In this document: piece after piece, positions 44,686 through 54,283 of the stretch
Layout: every line of letters begins with the position of its first letter
How positions within the stretch are numbered: the stretch's first letter is position 1
Assembly (NCBI GenBank): GCA_036763105.1
Contig: JBAIYS010000007.1
Location: 1-64,000, forward strand
Source of the DNA: Peptococcaceae bacterium 1198_IL3148
GTDB taxonomy: Bacteria; Bacillota; Desulfotomaculia; Desulfotomaculales; Desulfohalotomaculaceae
Reading direction: 5' to 3'
Length of the DNA stretch: 64,000 nucleotides
Translations under genes and position numbers: made by a program
The notes under the pieces: generated by a model
What the model was told of the DNA's origin: nothing
Seen by the model: the letters and a program-made list of their open reading frames with translations, nothing else
Database searches by the model: none

Positions 44686-45855
44686 ATGGCACTAGTTCAA
44701 CCCCATGGTGGAAAGTTGACACCGGTCTTGGTACCTAACGAACAACGCCCTGAATATGTAGCAAAAGCTAAAACTCTGCCAGTGATCAGAATGAGCTCTC
44801 GCGAAACTTCTGACGCTCTGATGATTGGTATGGGTGCTTTCAGTCCGTTGACTGGCTACATGAACAAAGCTGACTACGAAAGCGTAGTAGAAACCAAGCA
44901 CCTTGCAAATGGTCTGGCATGGCCAATTCCCATTACTTTATCCGTAACTAAAGAACAGGCTGCTGAACTGAAAGAAGGTCAAGAAGTAGCGCTGGTTGAC
45001 GACGAAACCGATATTTATGTTGCTATTCTAACTGTAGAAGATAAATATGAATACGACAAAGTTAAAGAATGCAAATCTGTGTTCTTCACAGATGACGCTG
45101 AGCACGCCGGCGTGCAAAAAGTTATGTCCCAAGGCGAAGTTAACATTGGTGGTTCAATTGTAACCTTCAGCGAATTGGGATACGCCAGAAATTATGCTGG
45201 TTTCTATGCCCATCCAGCAGAAACCCGTGCGCTCTTCGAATCTAAAGGTTGGAACACAGTGGCCGCTTTCCAAACCCGTAACCCATTGCACCGCTCCCAC
45301 GAGTTCCTGTGCAAGATTGGTAACGAAGTTTGTGATGGTCTGTTCATCCACCCAATCGTTGGTAAATTAAAGCCCGGCGATATTCCGGCTGAAGTTCGTT
45401 TCAAGTGTTACCAAGCTCACTTAGAGAACTACTTCAACCCAGCCACTGTAGCACTGAAAGTTTATCCGATGGAAATGCGCTATGCTGGTCCTAGCGAAGC
45501 TATCCTGCATGCTATCTTCCGTCAAAACTTTGGTTGCAGCCACATCTTAATCGGTCGTGACCACGCTGGTGTTGGTAGTTACTATACACCATATCAAGCT
45601 CAAGAAATGTTTGATCAATTCAAGCCAGGCGAAATTCTGTGTCAGCCAATTAAAGTTACTGCTTCTTACTACTGCAAGAAGTGTATGGGTATGGCTACAG
45701 AAAAGACTTGCCCACACGGCCCAGAAGATCGCATTGCCATCAGTGGTACTAAAGTTCGCGCTATGTTTGCAGCAGGCGAATTGCCACCGCTTGAATTTGG
45801 TCGTAAAGAAGTACTAGAAATCCTCACTGAGTACTATCAGAGTCTAAACAAGTAA
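44686..45855 (+). CDS. sat: Sulfate adenylyltransferase (ATP sulfurylase)
   Basis: Activates sulfate with ATP to APS and PPi, the first step of dissimilatory sulfate reduction. It has the catalytic QTRNPLHRSHE (HxxH at about 202-209), MRYAGPSEAILHAIFRQNFGCSHILIGRDHAGVG and a C-terminal zinc-binding CKKCMGMATEKTCPHG as in other dissimilatory enzymes. 389 residues is typical. The start follows AAGGAGG. aprBA is 120 nt downstream. Its codons are C-ending and highly biased, consistent with strong expression. Confidence 0.97.
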   Translation: MALVQPHGGKLTPVLVPNEQRPEYVAKAKTLPVIRMSSRETSDALMIGMGAFSPLTGYMNKADYESVVETKHLANGLAWPIPITLSVTKEQAAELKEGQEVALVDDETDIYVAILTVEDKYEYDKVKECKSVFFTDDAEHAGVQKVMSQGEVNIGGSIVTFSELGYARNYAGFYAHPAETRALFESKGWNTVAAFQTRNPLHRSHEFLCKIGNEVCDGLFIHPIVGKLKPGDIPAEVRFKCYQAHLENYFNPATVALKVYPMEMRYAGPSEAILHAIFRQNFGCSHILIGRDHAGVGSYYTPYQAQEMFDQFKPGEILCQPIKVTASYYCKKCMGMATEKTCPHGPEDRIAISGTKVRAMFAAGELPPLEFGRKEVLEILTEYYQSLNK

Positions 45856-45881
45856 TTTATTGAAATTAAGGATTAAGGGTT

Positions 45882-45928
45882 GGGAGAGAAAAGGTTAGTG
45901 TCTATAAATATAAAAAAACCTCTCTCCC
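45882..45928 (+). terminator. Hairpin between sat and aprB
   Basis: GGGAGAG..GGTT / AACC.CTCTCCC arms enclose an AT-rich loop; no clear T-run follows, so it may be an attenuator or RNA-stability element. The left part resembles a stretch at 42291-42313 (21 of 23 nt). Confidence 0.5.
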
Positions 45929-45975
45929 ACACACTTCAACTAAAATCCAAAACTATGGGAATAGGAGGTTAAATT

Positions 45976-46416
45976 ATGCCTAGTTATGTAATTCAAGAAA
46001 AGTGCGATGGCTGCAAAGGTCAGGACAAAACAGCTTGTATGTACATTTGCCCTAACGACCTAATGGTTCTGGACAGAGAAAAAATGAAAGCCTACAACCG
46101 TGATGTATCAATGTGCTGGGAATGCTACTGCTGTGTTAAGATTTGCCCACAACAAGCTATTGACGTTCGTGGTTATGCTGACTTTGTACCTATGGGTGCC
46201 AGTGCTGTACCTTTAAGAAGTTCTGACAACATTATGTGGACCGTTAAGTTCCGTAATGGTAGCATTAAACGCTTTAAGTTCCCAATCAGAACCACTGAAG
46301 AAGGTAAAGCTGTTCCTGATGGTGGCTACGAAACACCTGGCGAATTAAATGATGAGCTTCTGTTTACTGAGCCTGCATCAATTGGTTTAGATGCATTACC
46401 AACTTTGAAAAAATAA
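45976..46416 (+). CDS. aprB: Adenylylsulfate reductase beta subunit
   Basis: 146 residues. Two [4Fe-4S] clusters: CDGCKGQDKTACMYICPNDL (note the insertion in the first motif) and CWECYCCVKICPQQAI. It shuttles electrons from the Qmo complex to the FAD of AprA. The ATG follows AGGAGG. aprA starts 53 nt downstream, forming the AprAB heterodimer in the cytoplasm. Confidence 0.97.
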   Translation: MPSYVIQEKCDGCKGQDKTACMYICPNDLMVLDREKMKAYNRDVSMCWECYCCVKICPQQAIDVRGYADFVPMGASAVPLRSSDNIMWTVKFRNGSIKRFKFPIRTTEEGKAVPDGGYETPGELNDELLFTEPASIGLDALPTLKK

Positions 46417-46468
46417 TTATTTAAATTTTAAATACTGATAATAACGAATTTAGAAGGAGGTTAATATA

Positions 46469-48349
46469 ATGCCGGTTAACTTTGAAACTGTTGAAGTTAC
46501 TACTGATATTTTAATCCTCGGCGGTGGTATGGCTGCGTGCGGTGCTGCTGTAGAAGCTGCTTATTGGGCAAAGAAAAATGGTTTACAAGTAACTCTTGTT
46601 GACAAAGCTGCTATGGACCGTTCAGGTGCTGTTGCTATGGGTCTGTCAGCTATTAACCAATATCTAGGCCTTGCAAAAGGTGAAAACACTGTAGAAGATT
46701 ATGTAGCATACGTTAAGAATGACTTGATGGGTATTGCTCGTGATGACTTGGTTTACAACATTGCTCGCCACGTTGACTCCTCCGTGCATCTGTTTGAAAA
46801 ATGGGGTCTGCCAATTTGGAAAAACGAAGAAGGCAACTATGTGCGCGGTGGCCGTTGGCAAATCATGTTAAACGGTGAATCCTACAAAGTAATTGTTGCT
46901 GAAGCTGCTAAGAACGCTCTCGGCACTGACAACATCTATGAGCGGGTTTACATTGTTGAGCCTTTAATGGATGGCGACAGAATCGCTGGTGCTATCGGTT
47001 TCAGTACCCGTGAAGAAAAAATTTACGTTTTCAGAGCAAAAGCAGTTCTGGCTGCTATGGGTGGTTGCGTTGGCGTATTTAAGCCTCGTTCCACTGGTGA
47101 AGGTTTAGGCCGTTCCTGGTACCCACCATTTAGCTCTGGTTCTTCTGCATACTTTACAACCGTAGCTGGCGCTGAAATGACTTGTCAAGAAGTTCGTTTC
47201 ATCCCTGTACGTTTTAAAGATGCTTATGGTCCTGTTGGTGCTTGGTTCCTACTCTTTAAATCACAAGCCACTAACGCATTGGGCGAAAACTACATGCAAA
47301 CCAACCGTGATGCGCTGAAAGATTACGGCGTTTACGGTACAGTTAAGCCTGTGCCAGCTAACCTGCGTAACTATCTATCAATGATCGACGAAAACGCTGG
47401 TAAAGGACCTATCTACATGCAGACTGCAGAAGCTATTGCCAACTTGGCTGCAGAATATAAAGACGATCCTAAGGCATTCAAGAAGAAAATGAAGTCCTTA
47501 GAAAACGAAGCTTGGGAAGACTTCTTGGACATGACTGTATCACAAGCCATCCTGTGGGCAGCTTGCAACATTGCTCCTGAAGAAAGAGCTTCTGAAATTG
47601 CTGCTGCAGAACCTTACTTCATCGGTTCACACTCCGGTGGCTCAGGTGCTTGGGTATCCGGTCCTGCAGATATAGCTCCACCTGAATTACAGTGGGGTTA
47701 CACCAACATGACAACCGTTAAGGGTCTGTTTGCAGCTGGTGACGCTTCTGGTGCTTCCAGCCACAAGTTCTCCTCCGGTTCACACGCTGAAGGACGTATT
47801 GCTGGTAAAGCTATGGTTAAGTTTGCTGTAGAAAACCCAGAATTACCAAACGTTGATGCTGCCAAGGTTGAAGAACTGAAGGCTAAAATCTTGAAGCCGA
47901 TGGTACTCTTCGAAGAAAAGAGCGGCTTTACCACTGACCCAGACGTTAACCCAGAATATATCCTGCCTAAGCAGTATATGTTCCGTCTACAAAAAATGAT
48001 GGATGAGTATGCTGGTGGTGTATCCGCTAGATTCCAAACCAGTAAAGCGTTGTTGGAAAAAGGTCTTGATTACCTAATGATGTTGAAAGAAGACAGTGAA
48101 AAATTAGCAGCCCGTGATCTGAACGAGTTAATGAGATGTTGGGAAAACATCCACAGAACCTTACAAGCTGAAGCTCACATTCATGCTGTATTGTTCCGTG
48201 AAGAAACTCGTTACCCAGGTTACTACTTCCGTACTGACCTACCAAAAATGGACGAAGAAAACTGGCTCTGCTTCGTTAACCAAACCTACAATGCCGAAAC
48301 TGGCGAGTGGACAATGATGAAGAAGCCTATGTTCAGACTGTTTGAATAA
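46469..48349 (+). CDS. aprA: Adenylylsulfate reductase alpha subunit
   Basis: A flavoprotein reducing APS to sulfite and AMP. The FAD-binding Rossmann motif TDILILGGGMAACGAAVEAA is at residues 11-30, with DRSGAVAMGLSAINQYLG, RGGRWQIM and the late FAAGDASGASSHKFSSGSHAEGR. At 626 residues it is slightly shorter than proteobacterial AprA, as in Gram-positive sulfate reducers. The start has an AGAAGGAGG site. The high use of GCT/GGT/CTG codons fits strong expression. Confidence 0.97.
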   Translation: MPVNFETVEVTTDILILGGGMAACGAAVEAAYWAKKNGLQVTLVDKAAMDRSGAVAMGLSAINQYLGLAKGENTVEDYVAYVKNDLMGIARDDLVYNIARHVDSSVHLFEKWGLPIWKNEEGNYVRGGRWQIMLNGESYKVIVAEAAKNALGTDNIYERVYIVEPLMDGDRIAGAIGFSTREEKIYVFRAKAVLAAMGGCVGVFKPRSTGEGLGRSWYPPFSSGSSAYFTTVAGAEMTCQEVRFIPVRFKDAYGPVGAWFLLFKSQATNALGENYMQTNRDALKDYGVYGTVKPVPANLRNYLSMIDENAGKGPIYMQTAEAIANLAAEYKDDPKAFKKKMKSLENEAWEDFLDMTVSQAILWAACNIAPEERASEIAAAEPYFIGSHSGGSGAWVSGPADIAPPELQWGYTNMTTVKGLFAAGDASGASSHKFSSGSHAEGRIAGKAMVKFAVENPELPNVDAAKVEELKAKILKPMVLFEEKSGFTTDPDVNPEYILPKQYMFRLQKMMDEYAGGVSARFQTSKALLEKGLDYLMMLKEDSEKLAARDLNELMRCWENIHRTLQAEAHIHAVLFREETRYPGYYFRTDLPKMDEENWLCFVNQTYNAETGEWTMMKKPMFRLFE

Positions 48350-48374
48350 ACTAGATAACTAGTTTGACAAATAA

Positions 48375-48406
48375 ATGGCCCGTGGCCCTTACAGGCCACG
48401 GGCCAT
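48375..48406 (+). terminator. GC-rich 13-bp hairpin between aprA and qmoA
   Basis: ATGGCCCGTGGCC / GGCCACGGGCCAT with a 6-nt loop and no T-run. It is more likely a transcript 3'-end stabiliser or partial terminator that lowers qmo expression relative to apr. Confidence 0.7.
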
Positions 48407-48495
48407 ATCAATATCTAGATTTATATTAAAAATTTTGTAACTTATTTATTATTTATTAGTGCCTATCCACTGATAATTGGAATAGGGGTGAAATG

Positions 48496-49737
48496 ATGGG
48501 AAACAAAAGTATATTAGTCGTGGGTGGCGGTATGAGCGGTATCACTGCCGCTGTTGAAGCTGCCGAAGCTGGTTGCGAAGTTTTTCTAGTGGAGAAGAAT
48601 TCCTATCTGGGCGGTAAGGTGTCCCAAATCAACAAATACTTCCCTAAAATGTGTCCGCCAAACTGCGGTTTAGAAATTAATTTTCAACGGATTAAAAAGA
48701 ACCCCAAAATTAGAGTGCTAACTCTTGCTGAAGTAGAAAGTATCTCCGGTACAGAGGGAAACTTTGATGTGAACATTAAATTGAATCCCCGCTTTGTTAC
48801 TGATAACTGCACCGGTTGTAATAAATGTACCGAAGTTTGTCCTGCAGAAAGAGCTAATGATTTTAACTTTGGCTTAGACAAAACCAAGGCTATTTATTTG
48901 GCCCAACCCTTTGCCTTTCCAATGAAGTACGCCATTGATGTTGCTGCTTGTCAAGGTGTCTCCTGTGGCAAGTGTGTTGAAGCTTGTGAATATAGCGCCA
49001 TTGACCTCAATATGCAACCTCAAACAATGACGGTTAATGTTGGTGCCATTATTTGGGCCACTGGTTGGAATTCCTACGATGTGGAAAAATTAAGTAATTA
49101 CGGCGGTGGCCGTTATGCCAACGTGGTTCCAAATATTGTTTTAGAGCGGATGGCTGCTTTAACTGGCCCCACTGCAGGCAAAATTCTGCGCCCATCTGAC
49201 CAAGCCGAACCAAAGAATATTGCTTTTGTACAATGTGCTGGTTCCCGCGATGAGCATCACCTTAAAACATGTTCTTCCGTATGTTGTATGGCTACTTTAA
49301 AACAAATTAACTATGTTAAAGAACAATACCCCGATGCTAAGGTGACGGTTTACTTTATGGATATTCGGGCGATGGGTAAACATGAGGATTATTATCAGCA
49401 GGTAATGGAACAAGACATTAAGTGGATTAAAGGTAAGCCCAGTGAAATTAAAGAAAACCCTGATAACCAAAACCTATTGGTGTTATCAGAGGATCAATTC
49501 ACCCAAGAAATTAATACCCTTGAATATGACATGGTTGTACTGGCCACAGGTATGGCTCCGGCAACAGCTGACGTTAAAGTTCCCGCAGAAATGAACTATG
49601 ACGTTGATGGATTTGTATTGGCTGGACCTGGCATTTATGGCGCTGGCTGCACTAAAAAACCTGGGGATGTTGCTACATCAGTCCAGGATGCCACCGCTAC
49701 TGTGCTGAAGGCGATACAATCTACGGTGAGGGGGTAA
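48496..49737 (+). CDS. qmoA: Quinone-interacting membrane-bound oxidoreductase subunit A (HdrA-like)
   Basis: About 413 residues. An HdrA-type flavoprotein with the FAD motif SILVVGGGMSGITAAVEAAE at the N-terminus, CPPNCGLEINFQRIKKNP, a ferredoxin-like cysteine set around CTGCNKCTEVC and CQGVSCGKCVEAC, and a second nucleotide site near VQCAGSRDEHHLKTCSSVCC. It is part of the complex that gives electrons to AprBA. Two adjacent ATGs exist; 48496 has the better distance from AGGGGTG. qmoB starts 4 nt after its stop. Confidence 0.93.
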   Translation: MGNKSILVVGGGMSGITAAVEAAEAGCEVFLVEKNSYLGGKVSQINKYFPKMCPPNCGLEINFQRIKKNPKIRVLTLAEVESISGTEGNFDVNIKLNPRFVTDNCTGCNKCTEVCPAERANDFNFGLDKTKAIYLAQPFAFPMKYAIDVAACQGVSCGKCVEACEYSAIDLNMQPQTMTVNVGAIIWATGWNSYDVEKLSNYGGGRYANVVPNIVLERMAALTGPTAGKILRPSDQAEPKNIAFVQCAGSRDEHHLKTCSSVCCMATLKQINYVKEQYPDAKVTVYFMDIRAMGKHEDYYQQVMEQDIKWIKGKPSEIKENPDNQNLLVLSEDQFTQEINTLEYDMVVLATGMAPATADVKVPAEMNYDVDGFVLAGPGIYGAGCTKKPGDVATSVQDATATVLKAIQSTVRG

Positions 49738-49741
49738 TGTA

Positions 49742-51982
49742 ATGGACAAAAAAGTAGGAGTTTATATTTGTACCGGTTGTGGTATCGGTGATGCCCTGGA
49801 TGTTGATGCTATTTCCAACGTGGCAAGTAAAGAATATAAAGTTCCGGTATGTAAAAATCATCCCTTCCTCTGTGGCTCTGAGGGTGTAGAACTGATTAAA
49901 AAGGACATAGAGGCTGAGGAGATTAATTCAATAATTATTGTTGCCTGTTCTAAGCGGGTTAATTATGATGTGTTTGATTTTGGTGGCGATAAAATAGTGG
50001 AGCGGGCCAATTTGAGAGAGCATGTGGCCTGGGTACACGAAGAAGATGATGAAGACACCAACATGTTGGCTGAAGACGTCATTCGCATGGCTTGCACTAA
50101 GGTTAAAGCGATGGAATTACCAACTCCATATGAAGTGGAAGATGCTTCTAAAGCCATCCTGGTGGTGGGTGGCGGTTTGGCTGGTATGACTGCTGCTTTA
50201 GAATCTGCCAAAGCTGGTTACAAAACAGTGTTGGTGGAAAAGGAAGCTAATCTAGGTGGTTGGTTAAATAAACTCTACAAAGTGACACCATTAAAGGCCC
50301 CTTATACCGAACTGGAAGATCCAGCGGTGGCTGAAAGGGCGAAAGAACTGACTGAAAACCCCAACGTAACTGTCTATACATCGGCTAAGATTAAAAAGAT
50401 TGCCGGTGCACCTGGGATGTTTGATGCCACCATTGATGCCAATGGTAAAGAAGTGGCTGAACGGGTTGGTGCCATTGTACTGGCCTCCGGTGCAGTACCA
50501 GTAGAAGCTGAAAAAATTAATTATTTAGGCTACGGTCAATATAAAAACGTGATTACCCATGCGGAATTGGAACAAATGGCTAAAAGCGGCAAGCTTGTGC
50601 GTCCTTCTGACGGACAGGAAGTAAAGAAAATTGCCTTTATTCAGTGTGCCGGTTCCAGGGATAAAGAGCGTTTGCCCTATTGCTCCCATGCCTGCTGTAT
50701 TGAATCTTTAAAACAGGCCACTTATGTTACGGAGTTAGCTCCGGATGCTTCCACTTATATCTTCTATAAGGATATTCGTTCATCGGGTACTTACGAGCAC
50801 TTCTATGCTAAGGTGCAAGAAACCGGTGCGGTATTCATTAAAGGTGAGATTAAATCTGTCAATGAAGCTGGCGATGGTTCGTTAACTGTTCAGTCAGAAG
50901 ATGTTTTGTTGGGCGGTACAGCCCAAGTTGAAGGTGTAGACCTTGTGGTATTGGCCACCGGTATGGTGCCAAGCACTGCCTTTGGTCACGATCATGCATT
51001 AGAGGCTCAAGATGAAGCACAAGACGAAGCGGCCGCCGCCACTGAAGAGGATGCTGCACCAAAAGACATAATTCTTGCTTCTGACATTCTAAACTTGGAA
51101 TACAGACAGGGCCCGGAATTACCGACGTTGAAGTATGGTTTCCCGGATTCACATTATATCTGTTTCCCCTACGAAACCCGTCGAACAGGTATATACGCCG
51201 CCGGATCTGTAAGGGCACCAATGGATATGGCTAAGGCTGTAACCGATGCTACCGGTGCAGCGCTAAAGGCCATTCAATGTGTGGAACAAACCGCTCAAGG
51301 TGCAGCTCTACACCCCAGAAGTGGCGACTTATCATATCCTGAGTTTAACTTAAATCGTTGTACCCAATGTAAACGTTGCACTGAGGAATGTCCTTTTGGT
51401 GCCATAAACGAAGACGCCAAGACTAACCCATTGCCGAACCCAACCCGTTGTCGGAGATGCGGTACCTGTATGGGGGCTTGCCCAGAGCGGATTATTTCCT
51501 TTAAGAACTATTCAGTACCAATGATTGGTAATATAATTAAATCCATTGAAATTCCGGAAGAACTGGACGAAAAGCCCAGAATTCTAATCTTTGCTTGTGA
51601 GAACGACGCTATACCTGCCTTAGATATGGCTGGTATCAACCACTTGAAATACAATCCATGGATACGGATTATACCCGTTAGGTGTCTTGGTTCACTGAAC
51701 TTGGTATGGATCGCTGACGCTATGAGTTCTGGATTTGACGGTGTGTTATTGATGGGCTGCAAGCATGGCGAAGATTATCAGTGCCACTTTATTAAAGGTA
51801 GTGAACTGGCTGAAATCCGCCTATCTAAAGTTTCGGAAACCTTAGATAGATTAGGCTTAGAGTCTGAGCGTGTACGCGCTGTTGAAGTTAACATTATGGA
51901 TTATATGGAAATTCCCAAAATGTTAGATCAGTTTGCTGAGGACCTGGAGGAGTTTGGTCCTAACCCAATGAAGGATTTCTAA
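49742..51982 (+). CDS. qmoB: Quinone-interacting membrane-bound oxidoreductase subunit B (HdrA/MvhD fusion)
   Basis: 746 residues: N-terminal GVYICTGCGIGDALD Cys region, FAD motif ILVVGGGLAGMTAALESAKA (about 138-157), QCAGSRDKERLPYCSHACC, an acidic low-complexity insert (about 418-440), two [4Fe-4S] motifs CTQCKRCTEECPFGA and CRRCGTCMGACPERI, and a C-terminal MvhD-like domain with MGCKHGEDYQCHF. The fusion is characteristic of QmoB. No qmoC follows; the hdrCB genes upstream are the likely partners. A strong terminator ends the operon. Confidence 0.93.
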   Translation: MDKKVGVYICTGCGIGDALDVDAISNVASKEYKVPVCKNHPFLCGSEGVELIKKDIEAEEINSIIIVACSKRVNYDVFDFGGDKIVERANLREHVAWVHEEDDEDTNMLAEDVIRMACTKVKAMELPTPYEVEDASKAILVVGGGLAGMTAALESAKAGYKTVLVEKEANLGGWLNKLYKVTPLKAPYTELEDPAVAERAKELTENPNVTVYTSAKIKKIAGAPGMFDATIDANGKEVAERVGAIVLASGAVPVEAEKINYLGYGQYKNVITHAELEQMAKSGKLVRPSDGQEVKKIAFIQCAGSRDKERLPYCSHACCIESLKQATYVTELAPDASTYIFYKDIRSSGTYEHFYAKVQETGAVFIKGEIKSVNEAGDGSLTVQSEDVLLGGTAQVEGVDLVVLATGMVPSTAFGHDHALEAQDEAQDEAAAATEEDAAPKDIILASDILNLEYRQGPELPTLKYGFPDSHYICFPYETRRTGIYAAGSVRAPMDMAKAVTDATGAALKAIQCVEQTAQGAALHPRSGDLSYPEFNLNRCTQCKRCTEECPFGAINEDAKTNPLPNPTRCRRCGTCMGACPERIISFKNYSVPMIGNIIKSIEIPEELDEKPRILIFACENDAIPALDMAGINHLKYNPWIRIIPVRCLGSLNLVWIADAMSSGFDGVLLMGCKHGEDYQCHFIKGSELAEIRLSKVSETLDRLGLESERVRAVEVNIMDYMEIPKMLDQFAEDLEEFGPNPMKDF

Positions 51983-52007
51983 GTCATAAAAAATTTGTAT
52001 ATCGAAC

Positions 52008-52047
52008 AAAGAAAAGACACTACCCAACGGGCAGTGTCTTTTCTTTG
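52008..52047 (+). terminator. Terminator after qmoB
   Basis: AAAGAAAAGACACT.CCC / GGG.AGTGTCTTTTCTTT with an AAC loop. Confidence 0.9.
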
Positions 52048-52578
52048 CATAAGTATTGGCCTAACGTCTTAGTTGTTTGTCAAGATTTCTAAACTTGTTA
52101 GCTATATAGTTTAATAATATTAAATTGTCTAAATTTATTTGTTTTCCATTAATATACTTGAAGCAGGGCATTCCGGTTTGTTATAATTAGCTAGTTACAG
52201 TGACAATCTTTATTGTCACAGATAAGAAAATACCTTATAATGTCACTCGTATGCGAATCAAATTAGATTTATTAAATATATTAAATAACATGAATTTCTA
52301 ACTAAGCTACATATTGTACTAATAGGATATAACTCTATAAAATTTTAAGGAGTGATGTTTGTAAAAAGTTAAACAAAAAAATGAATATTATTCTGACACC
52401 ATAAATTAGGAGGTGAATATTTTTTTTACGTTTATGCGAAGTTAATGAAAAAGTTGGTAACAAGGTGTAGCGATATTTGAATACTAAAAGTAATACAGCA
52501 GAATACTAGATAGAGTGGCTGCTGGAATATTTATAATGTTATTAGATCATAGAATTTGTCTTTTTGGAGGTGTGTCAT
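52048..52578. promoter_or_regulatory. Long AT-rich region with a perfect palindrome upstream of nhaB
   Basis: GTGACAAT-CTTT-ATTGTCAC at 52200-52219 is an 8-bp perfect inverted repeat, suitable for a dimeric repressor or activator. Several AGGAG-like sites near 52347 and 52409 open only very short frames. No gene is recognised in these 530 nt. Confidence 0.5.
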
Positions 52579-54099
52579 ATGGATCAGATTGGAAAAGTGA
52601 AACAGATGGGTTTCGGACAAGCATTCAGAACAAATTTTCTGGGTGACGCTCCGAACTGGTACAAAACAACTATTCTCGCCTTTCTGGTGTTAAACCCTAT
52701 TTTGATGTTTACCGTCGGTCCGTACGTTACCGGTTGGTTGTTGATTGCCGAATTTATCTTTACCCTTGCCATGGCGCTAAAATGTTATCCGCTCCCTGCC
52801 GGTGGACTGCTGGCCATCGAAGCCGTTGTGCTTGGGCTTACTAGCCCGGAAGCGATCTATCACGAAGTTGCATTGAACCTCCCGGTGATTCTGCTTCTGA
52901 TGTTCATGGTTGCCGCGATTTATTTTATGAAAGAAGGTCTTGTGTACCTGTTTACCAAGATCCTTACTAAGGTACACTCTAAAATCGCCCTTGCATTCCT
53001 GTTCTCTATCATGGGTGCATTTCTTTCCGCTTTTCTGGATGCATTAACGGTAACGGCGGTGATTATCGCGGTGGCATATGGGTTCTACGGCATTTTCCAC
53101 AAGTATGCTTCAGGTGGCGAAAATGAAAAGTATGCCGTCAATAGCGACAATAGTGTTGATAAAAAATATCAGGAGGACCTAGACCAGTTCCGGGGTTTTT
53201 TGCGCAATTTGATGATGCACGGTGCTGTGGGTACTGCGCTGGGTGGTGCAACGACCCTGGTTGGTGAACCGCAGAACCTACTAATTGGCACCATTATGGA
53301 ATGGAGTTTCGTTGATTTCTTTGTAAACTGTGCACCTGTATCTATCCCGGTACTAATCGCCGGTCTTGCAACTGCCATTCTTCTTGAAGTCACCAAGTTT
53401 TGGGGGTACGGTTATCAGCTTCCAGAATCCGTGCGCAAGGTTATGGAAGATGACGTCAAAGCCAAAGATGCTGCGATGGATATTCGTGATCGTGTACGCT
53501 TGATTATTATGGCCATAGCCGGCGTGCTGTTGATTTTAGCGCTGGCGCTGCATTTGGCAGAGGTTGGTATTATCGGGCTGACAATTATCATTCTGCTTAC
53601 CGCTTTAAATGGGGTTACTGATGAAGGAAAAATCGGTCATGCCTTTGAAGAAGGATTGCCCTTTACTGCACTGCTGATTGTGTTTTTCTCCATCGTTGCA
53701 GTTATTCATGACCAGCATCTGTTTGCGCCCATCATTCAGTGGGTACTGAACATGGACGGACAGAATCAACTGGTGGCTTTCTTTGCGGCAAACGGTGCCC
53801 TTTCTGCAATCAGTGACAACGTATTTGTTGCTACCATATATATGACCGAAACACAAAAAGCCTTTGAAATGGGCGGCATTGCGGTGGATCAATACAACAA
53901 GATGGCAGTTGCAATTAACATGGGTACAAACATTCCTTCCGTTGCTACACCAAACGGTCAGGCGGCGTTCTTGTTCCTGTTAACCTCTGCCCTTGCTCCG
54001 CTGATTCGCCTGTCTTACATGGAAATGGTGAAACTGGCTCTGCCATACACCATTGTTATGACTGGCACAGGTTTGCTGGCAACAATGTTTCTGTTATAA
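52579..54099 (+). CDS. nhaB: NhaB-type Na+/H+ antiporter
   Basis: 506 residues and about 11-12 hydrophobic segments. The N-terminal [29 protein letters not shown] and the later [19 protein letters not shown] and [15 protein letters not shown] are the NhaB hallmarks. It exports Na+ in exchange for protons and helps pH and salt homeostasis. NhaB is best known from Gram-negative bacteria, and the codon use here is somewhat more GC-rich than that of the flanks, so transfer is possible. It is monocistronic with its own terminator. Confidence 0.88.
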   Translation: MDQIGKVKQMGFGQAFRTNFLGDAPNWYKTTILAFLVLNPILMFTVGPYVTGWLLIAEFIFTLAMALKCYPLPAGGLLAIEAVVLGLTSPEAIYHEVALNLPVILLLMFMVAAIYFMKEGLVYLFTKILTKVHSKIALAFLFSIMGAFLSAFLDALTVTAVIIAVAYGFYGIFHKYASGGENEKYAVNSDNSVDKKYQEDLDQFRGFLRNLMMHGAVGTALGGATTLVGEPQNLLIGTIMEWSFVDFFVNCAPVSIPVLIAGLATAILLEVTKFWGYGYQLPESVRKVMEDDVKAKDAAMDIRDRVRLIIMAIAGVLLILALALHLAEVGIIGLTIIILLTALNGVTDEGKIGHAFEEGLPFTALLIVFFSIVAVIHDQHLFAPIIQWVLNMDGQNQLVAFFAANGALSAISDNVFVATIYMTETQKAFEMGGIAVDQYNKMAVAINMGTNIPSVATPNGQAAFLFLLTSALAPLIRLSYMEMVKLALPYTIVMTGTGLLATMFLL

Positions 54100-54140
54100 T
54101 TTTAAAATAGCAAATATAAAATGAAGCGCTACATCTAAGC

Positions 54141-54183
54141 GAAAAGGGGCTATTGCAAAAGTTTGCAACAGCCTCTTTTTTAT
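54141..54183 (+). terminator. Terminator after nhaB
   Basis: AAAAGGGGCT..GCAAA / TTTGC..AGCCTCTTTTTT stem and T-run. Confidence 0.85.
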
Positions 54184-54283
54184 TATGTAGCCACAAACAA
54201 ATTGACGTAAATTGAAGGATTAAATTTGTTAATGTAGAATTATATACCAAAAATTATCTTTTTGTTACCGGAGGAGGGTTAAT

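Noticed and set aside
52409-52460. Leader peptide after AGGAGGTGAATA upstream of nhaB
   Set aside because: The frame has only about ten codons with no runs of regulatory codons and no following attenuator structure.
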